DNA from: VBDM01 sp041496705
Lineage (GTDB): Bacteria > Pseudomonadota > Gammaproteobacteria > Burkholderiales > SG8-39
Reading direction: 5' to 3'
Assembly: GCA_041496705.1 (NCBI GenBank)
Contig: JBGQFD010000044.1
Span: forward strand, 1-28,673
Length of the DNA: 28,673 nt
The translations under genes and the position numbers were made by a program. Shown here piece by piece: positions 15,741 through 24,264 of this stretch (position 1 is its first letter; each line of letters opens with the position of its first letter). Under the pieces are notes generated by a model that made no database searches, was not told the DNA's origin, and saw only the letters and a program-made list of their open reading frames with translations.

Positions 15741-15919
15741 TACAGCTTGATCATTTCGAAATCCTCCTTCCGTGCCCCGCACTCCGGGCAAGTCCAGTTC
15801 ATCGGGATGTCCTCCCAGCGCGTTCCCGCGGGAATGCCCTCGTCCGGTAGTCCGGCTGCCTCATCGTAGATGAAGCCGCAGATCAGACACATCCAGGTAC
15901 CTAAATCTTTCTTTTCCAT
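15740..15919 (-). CDS. rubA: rubredoxin
   Basis: A 59-residue one-iron electron carrier. The two metal-binding knuckles are CLICG and CPECG, separated by the typical IYDEAAGLPDEGIPAGTRWEDIP segment and the Trp of NWTCPEC. The C-terminus DFEMIKL is also typical. Two adjacent ATG codons (15922 and 15919) are possible starts. In betaproteobacteria rubredoxin commonly lies divergent to thiD. It probably supplies electrons to a redox partner not present in this window. Confidence 0.95.
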   Translation of the reverse strand: MEKKDLGTWMCLICGFIYDEAAGLPDEGIPAGTRWEDIPMNWTCPECGARKEDFEMIKL

Positions 15920-16008
15920 CATCAGGTTGTCATTGGGATACAATGGGTCGCCGCATCTTAACCTGATCGGCACGATGCGTGCCAACCGCACCGATCTCCT
16001 CACCGCCC

Positions 16009-16848
16009 ATGTCCTCGACCGCGCTTCCCCCGATCGTGCTTACGTTCGCCGCAACCGACCCCACCGGGGGTGCCGGACTCCAGGCCGACCTACTGACGCT
16101 CTCTTCGATGGGGTGCTACGCGTTGTCGGTGGTGACGGCGGTCACCGTTCAGGACACCGCGGGGGTGGAGAGCCTGCATCCCGTGGATTCGGACTGGGTG
16201 GTGGATCAGGCGCGCCTGCTGCTCGAGGATATGCCGGTCGCCGCGTTCAAGATCGGCCTCGTCGGGAGCATGGAAAACGTGGCCGTGATTGCCGAGATCG
16301 TTTCCGACTATCCCGATGTGCCTCTGGTCTTCGACCCGGTGCTCGCGTCGGGACGTGGCGACGAACTCGCGACCGAAGACATGATCTTAGCAATGCGCGA
16401 GCTGCTACTGCCACAGACGACGATCCTTACGCCGAATAGCCGCGAAGCGCGACGCCTCGTCCAGGAGAGTAGCGAGGACGAAGATGATCTGGATCTGGCG
16501 CGCGCCGCCGAAAAACTGCTTGGCTTGGGATGCGAGTACGTGCTCATCACCGGAACGCACGAAAATACACCGCAAGTGATGAATACGCTGTACGGACCGG
16601 AGGGCGTGGTTCGCTCCGATAGCTGGCAGAGACTCCCAGGAAGCTACCACGGGTCGGGCTGCACGCTCGCCTCCGCAATCGCGGCGACCCTTGCCAATGG
16701 TCTGGAGCTACCTCAGGCAGTTCACGAGGCGCAGGAGTTCACCTGGCAAGCGCTGAACGCGGGGTTTCGCCCCGGGATGGGTCAATATCTGCCGGACCGG
16801 TTTTTCTGGGCACGGGAATCGGATGAATCGGGTCCAGGTGGCGCTTGA
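16009..16848 (+). CDS. thiD: hydroxymethylpyrimidine/phosphomethylpyrimidine kinase
   Basis: A protein of about 279 residues in the ribokinase superfamily that phosphorylates HMP twice for thiamine synthesis. TFAATDPTGGAGLQADL binds the pyrimidine. GCYALSVVTAVTVQDTAGV, the FDPVLASGRGDEL segment and the anion-hole motif GSYHGSGCTLASAIAA complete the signature. A GTG at 15979 would add ten residues. I prefer the ATG at 16009 because the fold begins soon after it, but neither has a clear Shine-Dalgarno sequence. It overlaps thiE by 26 bp. Confidence 0.94.
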   Translation: MSSTALPPIVLTFAATDPTGGAGLQADLLTLSSMGCYALSVVTAVTVQDTAGVESLHPVDSDWVVDQARLLLEDMPVAAFKIGLVGSMENVAVIAEIVSDYPDVPLVFDPVLASGRGDELATEDMILAMRELLLPQTTILTPNSREARRLVQESSEDEDDLDLARAAEKLLGLGCEYVLITGTHENTPQVMNTLYGPEGVVRSDSWQRLPGSYHGSGCTLASAIAATLANGLELPQAVHEAQEFTWQALNAGFRPGMGQYLPDRFFWARESDESGPGGA

Positions 16849-17494
16849 GGGGCACGGCACCGCGGCGTCGCAAGTAGCACGGTTGTACGCCGTCACTCCC
16901 GAGGAACCCGACACCCGGATTCTCAGGGAGAAAGTGAAGCTGGCCCTCGCCGGCGGAGCGCGCGTCGTCCAGTACCGTACCAAGTCTGTCGATCAAGCGC
17001 TGCGCCGCACCCAAGCCGAAGCGCTTTGTGCGTTGTGCCGGGATGCGCACGTGCTGTTCATCGTCAACGACGATCTGGATCTCGCGCTGTCTGTGGGGGC
17101 CGATGGCCTGCACCTGGGTCGCGAGGATCTCGAAATCGAGCGCGCCCGCGAGGAACTCGGCGCCACCAAGCTCCTCGGCGCCTCCTGTTACGACAGCCTC
17201 GATCTAGCGGTCACGGCGCGCAGTCAGGGCGCCGACTACGTTGCGTTCGGCAGCGTTTTCCCTTCCCGCACGAAGCCCGGAGCAACTCGCGCGCCGCTCG
17301 CCATTTTCCGCGAGGCTCGGATGCGGCTCGACATCCCCATCGTCGCCATCGGTGGCATCACCCCGGAGAACGCGCGCGTGGTGATCGATTCAGGAGCTCA
17401 CGCGATCGCAGTGATCAGCGCGCTGTTCGATGCCCAGGGCGTCGATGCGGCGGCTAGGGCCTTCGACCGCCTCTTCCCAAGGGAGTCACCGTGA
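16823..17494 (+). CDS. thiE: thiamine phosphate synthase
   Basis: A 223-residue TIM-barrel enzyme that joins HMP-pyrophosphate and thiazole phosphate to give thiamine phosphate. LYAVTPE opens the barrel. ARVVQYRTKS, FIVNDDLDLALSVGADGLHLG (pyrophosphate and Mg site), GASCYDSLDLA, YVAFGSVFPSRTK and PIVAIGGITPENA follow in the usual order. The first 20 residues, within and just after the overlap with thiD, are outside the domain, so a later start is possible but no better candidate is visible. The stop overlaps the hemL GTG. Confidence 0.95.
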   Translation: MNRVQVALEGHGTAASQVARLYAVTPEEPDTRILREKVKLALAGGARVVQYRTKSVDQALRRTQAEALCALCRDAHVLFIVNDDLDLALSVGADGLHLGREDLEIERAREELGATKLLGASCYDSLDLAVTARSQGADYVAFGSVFPSRTKPGATRAPLAIFREARMRLDIPIVAIGGITPENARVVIDSGAHAIAVISALFDAQGVDAAARAFDRLFPRESP

Positions 17495-18771
17495 CCGGCA
17501 ACGAAGCCTTGTTCGCCCGAGCCCAGAAATCCATTCCCGGCGGCGTGAATTCGCCGGTGCGGGCATTTCGCGCGGTCGGCGGAACGCCTCGCTTCGTCGC
17601 GCGCGGCGCGGGCAGCCGGATCTGGGACGCGGACGGCCGTGAGTACATCGACTACGTGGGTTCGTGGGGACCGCTCGTACTCGGGCACGCGGATGCCGAC
17701 GTTGTCGCGGCAGTGCGCGACGCGGCAGGACGCGGACTATCCTTCGGCGCGCCGACTGAAATGGAGACCGAGTTTGCGGAGCTGCTCGCGCAACTTGTTC
17801 CAGGCCTGGAACTCGTGCGCCTGGTCAGCTCCGGCACCGAGGCGACGATGTCAGCCTTGCGGCTCGCGCGGGGGTTCACTGGGCGAAACCTAGTCGTCAA
17901 GTTCGAGGGCTGCTACCACGGCCATGCCGACAGCCTGCTGGTCAAAGCAGGGTCCGGGGCACTGACCCTCGGCCATCCAAGCTCGGCAGGCGTGCCCCCG
18001 GAGACCGCCGCGCAGACGCTGGTTCTTGCGTACAACGACACGGCGCAGCTCGAGGCGGCATTCCGCGAATCGGGTCAATCCATCGCCTGCGTCATTGTCG
18101 AGCCGGTCGCGGGAAACATGAATCTCGTGGCGCCTTTGCCCGGGTTCCTAGAGCGCCTGCGCGAACTGTGCTCGCAGTCTGGGGCCGTGCTCATTTTCGA
18201 CGAGGTGATGACGGGTTTCCGCGTCGGACTACAGGGCGGGCAGGGCCTGTACGGCGTCCGCGCCGACCTCGTAACCTTGGGGAAAGTCATCGGCGGTGGG
18301 ATGCCCCTGGGCGCGTTCGGAGGCCGGCGCGACATTATGGAAAACGTCGCGCCACTCGGTCCGGTCTACCAAGCCGGCACGCTATCGGGAAACCCAGTGG
18401 CGGTGGCCGCGGGGCTGGCCACGCTTCGAAAGATCCAGGTGCCGGGATTCTATGAGCGCCTCGGGGCAACGGCACGATCGCTCTGCGAGGGTATGACCAC
18501 GGCGGCACGGCGCCGCAAGGTCGCGTTTTCCGCGCAGCACGTGGGCGGCATGTTCGGGCTCTATTTCCGGGCGACGCCGCCCTCCACGTACACCCAGGTG
18601 ATGGAGTGCGACAGAGAGGCGTTCGGCCGATTTTTTCATTCGATGCTTGAGCGCGGCGTGTATCTCGCTCCCTCGCCCTACGAGGCGGGATTCGTGTCCG
18701 CCGCACACTCGGCAACCGACATCGCCGCCACCATCGCGGCGGCGGAGGCGACCTTCGCGACGCTTCCATAG
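17491..18771 (+). CDS. hemL: glutamate-1-semialdehyde 2,1-aminomutase
   Basis: A 426-residue PLP enzyme that converts glutamate-1-semialdehyde to 5-aminolevulinate for heme synthesis (the C5 route). IPGGVNSPVRAF, SSGTEATMSALRLARG, FEGCYHGHADSLLVKAG and the PLP-lysine motif VTLGKVIGGGMPLGA (Lys265) are diagnostic. The length is exactly typical. The start is GTG at 17491, in a GTGA overlap with thiE, so thiD-thiE-hemL is probably one operon. It converges on mgtE with 19 bp between stops and no clear terminator. Confidence 0.97.
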   Translation: MTGNEALFARAQKSIPGGVNSPVRAFRAVGGTPRFVARGAGSRIWDADGREYIDYVGSWGPLVLGHADADVVAAVRDAAGRGLSFGAPTEMETEFAELLAQLVPGLELVRLVSSGTEATMSALRLARGFTGRNLVVKFEGCYHGHADSLLVKAGSGALTLGHPSSAGVPPETAAQTLVLAYNDTAQLEAAFRESGQSIACVIVEPVAGNMNLVAPLPGFLERLRELCSQSGAVLIFDEVMTGFRVGLQGGQGLYGVRADLVTLGKVIGGGMPLGAFGGRRDIMENVAPLGPVYQAGTLSGNPVAVAAGLATLRKIQVPGFYERLGATARSLCEGMTTAARRRKVAFSAQHVGGMFGLYFRATPPSTYTQVMECDREAFGRFFHSMLERGVYLAPSPYEAGFVSAAHSATDIAATIAAAEATFATLP

Positions 18772-18790
18772 AGCCTCGGTCGCGGCCGGG

Positions 18791-20236
18791 TCAGACTAGG
18801 AACAAGGTCGCCAGTCCCAGGAAAATGAAAAATCCCCCGCTGTCGGTGATCGCCGTGACCATGACCGACGATCCGAGCGCAGGATCGCGCCCTAGCCGCA
18901 TCATGGTGAGCGGGATCAGCACGCCGGCAGTGGCCGCAAGCCCCAAGTTGAGCGTCATGGCGGCGGTCATCACCAGTCCAAGCGACACTTTCCCGTAAAG
19001 CCAGTATGCAATCAGCCCGAGCGCGCTACCCCAGATAAGCCCGTTCAACAGGGAAACGCCGAGTTCCTTCGCCAGCAGCTTCCTCGCGTGGTCCCTCTGA
19101 ACCTGGCCCAGCGCGATCGAGCGCACGATCATGGTGATGGTCTGGTTACCCGAGTTTCCACCGATTCCGGCAACGATGGGCATCAGCGCCGCCAGTGCAA
19201 CCAGTTTCTCGATCGAGTGCTCGAATGCGCCGATCACCCGCGACGCGACAAACGCGGTGACAAGGTTGATGGCCAACCAGGACCAGCGGTTCTTGACGCT
19301 AGCCCACACCGAGGAGAACACGTCTTCCTCTTCCCGAAGGCCGGCCTGGGTCAGCAGCTCGCTCTCGCTCTTGCTGCGGATGAAATCGACCACCTTGTCC
19401 ACCGTCACGCGGCCCACGAGCTTGCCCTGATCGTCGACCACGGGGGCCGAAATCAGATCGTAGCGCTCGAACGCCTTGGCGGCGTCCTGCGCCTTGTCGC
19501 CGGTCTGCAGCGTGACCATGTCGCTTTGCATGACCCGGCCAACGTTGTGCGCGAGCTCGGAGACGATCAGCTTGGAAAGGGGCAGCACACCCTTCAAGCG
19601 CTCGTTTGCATCGACCACGAACAACTGATCGGTGTGGTGCGGCAACGCGTCGAAACGCCGTAAGGAGCGTGTTACCGCTTCGATGGCGGTGTCTTCGCGC
19701 ACGCTGACGACGTCGAAATCCATGAGGGCGCCCACGGCGTCCTGCGGATACGACATGGCTGCGCGCAGTTGTTCGCGTTCCTCGACGGGGAGCGCTTTGA
19801 AGACGTCGTGGATGACATCGTCCGGGAGGTCAGGGGCGAGATCCGCGATCTCGTCGGCCTCGAGTTGTTCGGCCGCCGCAACGAGTTCCTGCGAATCCAT
19901 GCTGCGGATGAGCGTTTCGCGCACCGCGTCCGAGACTTCGAGCAGAATCTCGCCGTCACGCTCTGCCTTGACCAAGTTCCATACGATCTGGCGTTCCTCG
20001 AGCGGCAGCGACTCCAGGAGGTAGGCGATGTCGGCGGGATGCATGACGTCGACCTTGGCACGCAGCCCGGCGACGTGGCGCGCCTGCCGCTGGGATTCGG
20101 CCGGCCCGAAGCCAGGCGTCTCGGTGCTGTCTCTCTCGCCTTCGGTCGGTCGCAGGCGACGCAGCAGTTCCTGAACCTCGCGCAGGTCCGCCTGGAGATC
20201 CTCGAGGTCCTTCTTCCGGTTCAGAGCGTCGGTCAT
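18791..20236 (-). CDS. mgtE: MgtE family magnesium transporter
   Basis: A protein of about 481 residues. An N-terminal helical MgtE-N domain (about 60-180, with MHPADIAYLLESLP) is followed by two CBS domains (about 185-310; YPQDAVGALMDFD opens them). The C-terminal part has five membrane helices with PIVAGIGGNSGNQ and the final TAITDSGGFFIFLGLATLFL, whose Asp lies in the Mg site of the family. The cytoplasmic domains sense Mg and close the channel. I prefer the ATG at 20236; a GTG at 20281 would add 15 residues. A promoter-like sequence lies about 85 bp upstream. Confidence 0.94.
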   Translation of the reverse strand: MTDALNRKKDLEDLQADLREVQELLRRLRPTEGERDSTETPGFGPAESQRQARHVAGLRAKVDVMHPADIAYLLESLPLEERQIVWNLVKAERDGEILLEVSDAVRETLIRSMDSQELVAAAEQLEADEIADLAPDLPDDVIHDVFKALPVEEREQLRAAMSYPQDAVGALMDFDVVSVREDTAIEAVTRSLRRFDALPHHTDQLFVVDANERLKGVLPLSKLIVSELAHNVGRVMQSDMVTLQTGDKAQDAAKAFERYDLISAPVVDDQGKLVGRVTVDKVVDFIRSKSESELLTQAGLREEEDVFSSVWASVKNRWSWLAINLVTAFVASRVIGAFEHSIEKLVALAALMPIVAGIGGNSGNQTITMIVRSIALGQVQRDHARKLLAKELGVSLLNGLIWGSALGLIAYWLYGKVSLGLVMTAAMTLNLGLAATAGVLIPLTMMRLGRDPALGSSVMVTAITDSGGFFIFLGLATLFLV

Positions 20237-20320
20237 GCGCCGCGGCAGGCCTTTGGATGCGGATTGCAGTCTGCTCGACACCGCTCGCCAGCGGATGCCA
20301 GCCCGCGCGCGGCTGCGGCG

Positions 20321-20349
20321 ATTCTAGCAGCGCACTGCAGGGTGGCGAA
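20321..20349 (-). promoter_or_regulatory. candidate extended -10 promoter of mgtE
   Basis: On the minus strand TGCTAGAAT forms an extended -10 (hexamer at 20326-20321). TTCGCC lies 17 bp upstream as a poor -35. The leader to the ATG at 20236 would be about 78 nt, too short for a full M-box riboswitch. Confidence 0.45.
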
Positions 20350-20421
20350 AGAAGAATCTCGCCCGACACACTTGGCATTTCTTCCCCACGGGACCTGTGA
20401 CGCCGAACCCGGGTGAGCGTT

Positions 20422-20462
20422 GCGCGCAAGCCACTGGGTGGCCGACTCGATCTCTTGCGCGC
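20422..20462 (-). terminator. long stem-loop just after mtgA
   Basis: Perfect 9-bp arms GCGCGCAAG (20422-20430) and CTTGCGCGC (20454-20462) enclose 23 nt that contain an inner CCAC/GTGG hairpin. It begins 6 bp after the mtgA stop. No T-run follows, so it may be a Rho-linked or RNA-protecting 3' structure rather than a classic terminator. The rest of the 230-bp mtgA-mgtE gap shows only the mgtE promoter candidate. Confidence 0.4.
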
Positions 20463-20468
20463 CGCGTC

Positions 20469-21173
20469 CTAAGGCACCTGCGCCGTGGGCATTCGCTCCC
20501 GTATGACGTCGCTGTAACTCGCGAGATAGGCGGAATCTCGGTGGCGGTCGTAGTACCGCGGCCGCGGCAGCATCGCTGCAAGGCGCGCAGCCTGCTCCGG
20601 CGCGAGATCGGCTGCGCTCACCCCGTAGTAGTGGCGCGCCGCGGCTTCGGCCCCGAAGACCTCTTCCCCCCACTCCGCCACGTTCAGGTAGATCTCGAAT
20701 ATGCGCCGTTTGTCCATCACCACCTCGAGCATGGCCGTTATAGCAGCCTCCTGAACCTTGCGCAAAGCGCTGCGCTCCCCGGAAAGAAACAGGTTCTTCG
20801 CGAGTTGCTGCGTAATGGTGGAGCCTCCGGAAACGATTTTTCCGCGCTTCTGGTTCCTGTCCATCGCGCGCTGAATGCCTTGCCAGTCGAACCCTTCATG
20901 GTCGGCAAACTTGGCATCCTCGGCCACGATGATGGCGCGTTTCAAGTCGACGGATATGGCCTCGTAGCCGGTCCACTGGACCTGTAGCTGCGCCTTAGGG
21001 CTCTTCTGGCGCAAGGTCTCGAACCGTGCCTCCATGAAGCGCGTAGACAGTGGATTGTTGTCGACCCAATAGAGAATCTGGACAAAATACCAGAACTCGT
21101 AGACCGCCAAGGCGAGGACCAAGGTCCCAACCAGGTAGCAAAACCCCCTCCACAGCGATACGAGCAGTTTCAT
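20469..21173 (-). CDS. mtgA: monofunctional biosynthetic peptidoglycan transglycosylase
   Basis: A 234-residue inner-membrane glycosyltransferase (GT51 family) that polymerises lipid II into glycan strands. One N-terminal membrane helix (about 10-35) is followed by the GT51 domain. Catalytic Glu85 lies in IIVAEDAKFADHEGFDW. GGSTITQQLAKNLFLS, RKVQEAAITAMLE and KRRIFEIYLNVAEWG are the other signatures, with the second acidic residue in the last one. It starts in an ATGA overlap with the aroE remnant upstream, the position that intact aroE normally holds. Confidence 0.96.
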   Translation of the reverse strand: MKLLVSLWRGFCYLVGTLVLALAVYEFWYFVQILYWVDNNPLSTRFMEARFETLRQKSPKAQLQVQWTGYEAISVDLKRAIIVAEDAKFADHEGFDWQGIQRAMDRNQKRGKIVSGGSTITQQLAKNLFLSGERSALRKVQEAAITAMLEVVMDKRRIFEIYLNVAEWGEEVFGAEAAARHYYGVSAADLAPEQAARLAAMLPRPRYYDRHRDSAYLASYSDVIRERMPTAQVP

Positions 21174-21301
21174 CGCAGTCGCTGCTCCGACGCCGAATCG
21201 CGCAGCACTTGCTCACCGGTGGCTCTGGCGAAGGCCGCGTGGATTTCAGGAGACTTGCTGTGCGCGACCGGATTGCCGATCACGGCGTAGCGGTCGGTCA
21301 T
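21170..21301 (-). pseudogene. aroE: aroE (shikimate dehydrogenase) remnant with large internal deletion
   Basis: A 43-codon open frame begins MTDRYAVIGNPVAHSKSPEI and continues HAAFARATGEQ, an unmistakable AroE N-terminus with the shikimate-binding HSKSP serines. After residue 31 the family sequence stops and VLRDSASEQRLR leads to TGA. Intact AroE is about 270-280 residues, so roughly 85% is gone, including the NADP domain and catalytic Lys/Asp. The ribosome-binding site (GAGGAA, 8 nt before ATG) and the ATGA overlap with mtgA are kept, and the frame stays open. This suggests an in-frame deletion joining both gene ends, with the remnant acting at most as a leader for mtgA. An assembly deletion is the main alternative. 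Confidence 0.8.
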
Positions 21302-21363
21302 GACGGCAATTCCTCTGGACTACGATAGCGTCCGACGCGGGTCCGCGCGAGGGAGGCGTTTCC

Positions 21364-22296
21364 TTACTCGCTGTACACCTTGCCGCCGCGCGCGAAGTGC
21401 CATGTGCGCGTAATGACCAGGACGTCGGTGTCCTTTCGAATGTCGGGCGGAAATTTCGCGTAGGGGGCCCCCATATGGACAATGCGCTGCGCGGCCGCGT
21501 CCAGAATTTTCTGCCCGGAGGATTGTTCTAGTTCCACACCTGTCACGCTGCCATCGTAGTTGATGGACACCGTGAGGCGCAGGCTGCCGTAGATCCTGCC
21601 CTTGGCGCTTTCCGGGTAGTTGAGGTTCCCGATCCGCTCGATCTTCTGCCGCCAGTCCTCCGCGTACAGGGCATAACGAACCTCAGCCGCGCGTGCGCCG
21701 ACGAAGGCCTTTCGCGGGCGCTTGTTGTACTCCTCGATCTGGCGCGCGATTTGCGCCTCCATCCGGGCGATAAGCACGGCGCTCTCGCTGAGTTCCGTTC
21801 CGGACAGCAACGCCTTGGATTCCGATTGCGCCTTCTGCTCCGCTTGAGCAACTCTCTTGCTGGGCTGAGCCTGAGAAAGCAGCTGCTGCTGCCGGGTCTC
21901 CAGTTCCTGGATTCTGCGCTGCGAGCGCTTAAGGTCCGCACCGCGTTCGATCGCTTGCAAGACGGGCAAGGGCGATTTTGCGCGCCGGTTCAGATCGGTG
22001 TCACCGCCCCCATCGAGACTCGCCTGAGCATAGACGTCGGGATCCGTGGGCTTCGTGCGCGACTTGGAATTTACGAACACCACTTCGAGCTGGGACGGTG
22101 CGAATTTGCGCCCGGCGTCGGGCAGCTTGAAGTGAATCGACAGGATGATTCCATGGGCGATGATCGAGATCGACAACGCCAAGGCCAGTACGCGCGATTC
22201 CGCATCCAGATCGGCAAGCGGCGCAGGCCAAGAGAGTTCGCTGGACAGCGACTCGGGCAGGTTCACGCTTCTAGCGTTAAAAGCTTTGTGAATCAT
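21364..22296 (-). CDS. TonB family protein
   Basis: A 310-residue protein with a short cytoplasmic tail and one membrane helix (VLALALSISIIAHGIILSI, about residues 36-54). A periplasmic linker with a Gln/Glu-rich coiled segment (RRIQELETRQQQLLSQAQ) leads to a C-terminal TonB-type domain (about 215-300: LNYPESAKGRIYGSLRLTV in order, then DGSVTGVELEQSSG). TonB passes proton-motive energy to outer-membrane receptors, but no exbB or exbD lies nearby and the linker is not the usual Pro/Lys type. The RNB-tonB-aroE-mtgA order is a recurrent betaproteobacterial neighbourhood. The exact partner is unknown, so I give no symbol. Confidence 0.85.
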   Translation of the reverse strand: MIHKAFNARSVNLPESLSSELSWPAPLADLDAESRVLALALSISIIAHGIILSIHFKLPDAGRKFAPSQLEVVFVNSKSRTKPTDPDVYAQASLDGGGDTDLNRRAKSPLPVLQAIERGADLKRSQRRIQELETRQQQLLSQAQPSKRVAQAEQKAQSESKALLSGTELSESAVLIARMEAQIARQIEEYNKRPRKAFVGARAAEVRYALYAEDWRQKIERIGNLNYPESAKGRIYGSLRLTVSINYDGSVTGVELEQSSGQKILDAAAQRIVHMGAPYAKFPPDIRKDTDVLVITRTWHFARGGKVYSE

Positions 22297-22334
22297 GCGA
22301 TTCTACGATAATCCTGGAGTTTTGTCTTAAGTAT

Positions 22335-24206
22335 CTACTCCGTCCCCATGAGGGGTTCCCTAGGCACCCGGAAAACACACTTAAGGGTGGCATCGATCAA
22401 ATCGACCTCTGTCACTGCAAGCTCGACGCCCGAGCCAGGCGCGAGCGACGGCAGAGAAGGCACCCGGGTATAGAGCGGCAGGCCGTCGACCTTCACCAGA
22501 TTTTCTCGCACCACCGTCGCCCCTGCAATCTCCACCCGTTCCTGCAGGAGCCATTTGAGGCACCAGAAACGCTCCATACGGGCCTGAAATTCGTCATAGG
22601 CGGCGTAGGCCGTCTCAAAATCGTTCACTGCCGACAGCATGGTATCGGCGTTCCGAGCGAAGGGCGGGGCTTCGCCCTGGAGCAAAGCGACCAGCTGCCA
22701 CTGATTCAGCAGATCGACGTAGCGCCGCAGCGGGGAGCTTGCCCAGGTGTAATGACTGATTCCGAGCCCCTGGTGTTCCATGGCCGAGGTCGACATGCGC
22801 ACCTTCCCGCCGGCCTGGACTCGGTAGATCGCGGCCACGCCGTTATCGTCGAGCATTTTCCCCCAGGTACCATTCGCGGCGATCATGAGTTCCGACACCA
22901 ACTTGTCTAGCGGCGTGCCACGCCTGCGCTCGGCAATGGTAACGCGGGCGGCATTGCCGTGACCGTCGATGATGAAGTTATAGTCGGGACGCTCGTACGC
23001 CGCGGCTGGTTTGCCGCGGGAGCGCTCCAGCGCGACGGCTATTCTCCAAAGCGTATGAAGTTCGTGACAATAGGCAATGTCGTCGCGCAACTCACCTGCG
23101 AGAAACGCCGCGTCGAGCACCTCCAAGGCGTGGTGGCGAAGGTTCGCGGCGATCGTCACCCGCTCCAGACGCGTGTGCCGGGCTTCGATTGCGAGATCGG
23201 CGCTGCGGACGTCCAGATACAGCGAAACGGCGGGCCGGACCGTGCCTTCAGCAAGGGTAAAGCGTTCGATCACTTCGGGCGGCAACATCGTAATCTTTCG
23301 GCCCGGCAAGTACACAGTAGAGAGCCGCCCACGAGCCAGCGCATCGAGCGAGGATCCTGGCGCGACCCCCAGTGCCGGCGCCGCGATGTGGATACCCAGG
23401 CGCATTCTGCCGTCGTCGAGCGGGGTGAGGGAGAAGGCATCGTCGATTTCCGTGGTAGCGGCATCGTCGATGCTGAATGCAGATACCTCAGCGAGTGGTA
23501 GGTCCGGGAACTCGTTCGGCACCAAGCCACCGGGAAAGCCCGTGCCTGCGGGAAAGTGCTCCGTGAGGAACCGGTTCAGGTGGTATTCGTGTGCATCGGG
23601 AATTCCTCCACAGCGCTCGATGACTCGCGCCGTAGATAGCCCGGTTATTGCGCACGCCGCGTCGAGTGCTTTGGTTTCGGCACGGTTTCGATCGGGCGCG
23701 TAGAGCAGCTGCGCCAGCATGGGTCGGTATTCCTCGGGAAGTTCGCCGCGCACGAGTTGTTCGGTCCACGCGGCAGTCCTTAACTGCTGTTGCCTCTTGC
23801 GCTCTACGCTCGCCAGGGCGGCGCGCAGCGTCTCCGGTGGCGCGGCCCGGTAGCGCCCCCTGCCCTCGCGGTAAAAGTACATAGGGGCTCGGTGCAGTTT
23901 GACCAATATACCGGCTGCCTCCGTGGCCGAAGGGGTTCGCCCGAAGTATTCACTTGCGAGACGAGTGAATTCGAATTCCGCCTGGCCGCAGCATTGCCAG
24001 AGGAAATCAATGTCGACGCTTGCCGCGATCGCTTCGGCTTGCAAGAGCAGTTCGGCGGCAGCGGGCTCGGGGAAGCGAAGGAAGACATCTTTCGCCTTTA
24101 TTTTCGCGCGCTTTCCGTGGGGCGCTTCGATATGGAGAGAGTTGTCGCCGTCGGTGACGACCGCGGCAACTCTGAGCGTGCCGTGATCTTCGTAGAGGAC
24201 GTTCAC
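22335..24206 (-). CDS. RNB-domain 3'-5' exoribonuclease (RNase II/R family)
   Basis: A 623-residue nuclease-like protein. The N-terminus MNVLYEDHGTLRVAAVV...APHGKRAKIKAKDVFLRF is typical of a betaproteobacterial RNase II-like subfamily and lacks the usual pair of full cold-shock domains. The RNB catalytic motif is near residues 244-257 (SIDDAATTEIDDAF) with the clustered Asp residues that hold Mg. The YLPGRKITMLP and SSPLRRYVDLLNQWQL segments bind RNA and shape the active site. A reduced C-terminal S1-like domain (about 560-620) is possible. The start is GTG at 24206. It may trim structured or degraded RNA, but the substrate is not known from sequence. Confidence 0.92.
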   Translation of the reverse strand: MNVLYEDHGTLRVAAVVTDGDNSLHIEAPHGKRAKIKAKDVFLRFPEPAAAELLLQAEAIAASVDIDFLWQCCGQAEFEFTRLASEYFGRTPSATEAAGILVKLHRAPMYFYREGRGRYRAAPPETLRAALASVERKRQQQLRTAAWTEQLVRGELPEEYRPMLAQLLYAPDRNRAETKALDAACAITGLSTARVIERCGGIPDAHEYHLNRFLTEHFPAGTGFPGGLVPNEFPDLPLAEVSAFSIDDAATTEIDDAFSLTPLDDGRMRLGIHIAAPALGVAPGSSLDALARGRLSTVYLPGRKITMLPPEVIERFTLAEGTVRPAVSLYLDVRSADLAIEARHTRLERVTIAANLRHHALEVLDAAFLAGELRDDIAYCHELHTLWRIAVALERSRGKPAAAYERPDYNFIIDGHGNAARVTIAERRRGTPLDKLVSELMIAANGTWGKMLDDNGVAAIYRVQAGGKVRMSTSAMEHQGLGISHYTWASSPLRRYVDLLNQWQLVALLQGEAPPFARNADTMLSAVNDFETAYAAYDEFQARMERFWCLKWLLQERVEIAGATVVRENLVKVDGLPLYTRVPSLPSLAPGSGVELAVTEVDLIDATLKCVFRVPREPLMGTE

Positions 24207-24258
24207 GGAGAGGCGGACCTGGACATGAGCCGGGTCCCAGGGACCGACGGATGAGACA

Positions 24259-24264
24259 ATTATA
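24259..24264 (-). promoter_or_regulatory. consensus -10 (TATAAT) for the RNB-tonB set
   Basis: A perfect TATAAT lies on the minus strand, about 45 nt from the RNB GTG after the expected start point. No good -35 is seen at 16-18 bp, so it may need an activator or be fortuitous. Confidence 0.35.

Noticed and set aside
15923..16008. TPP riboswitch before thiD
   Set aside because: The space is short and holds only a small CATTG/CAATG dyad; I see no THI-box sequence.
20237..20320. Magnesium-sensing M-box leader before mgtE
   Set aside because: The leader from the candidate promoter is about 78 nt, too short, and I see no M-box pattern.
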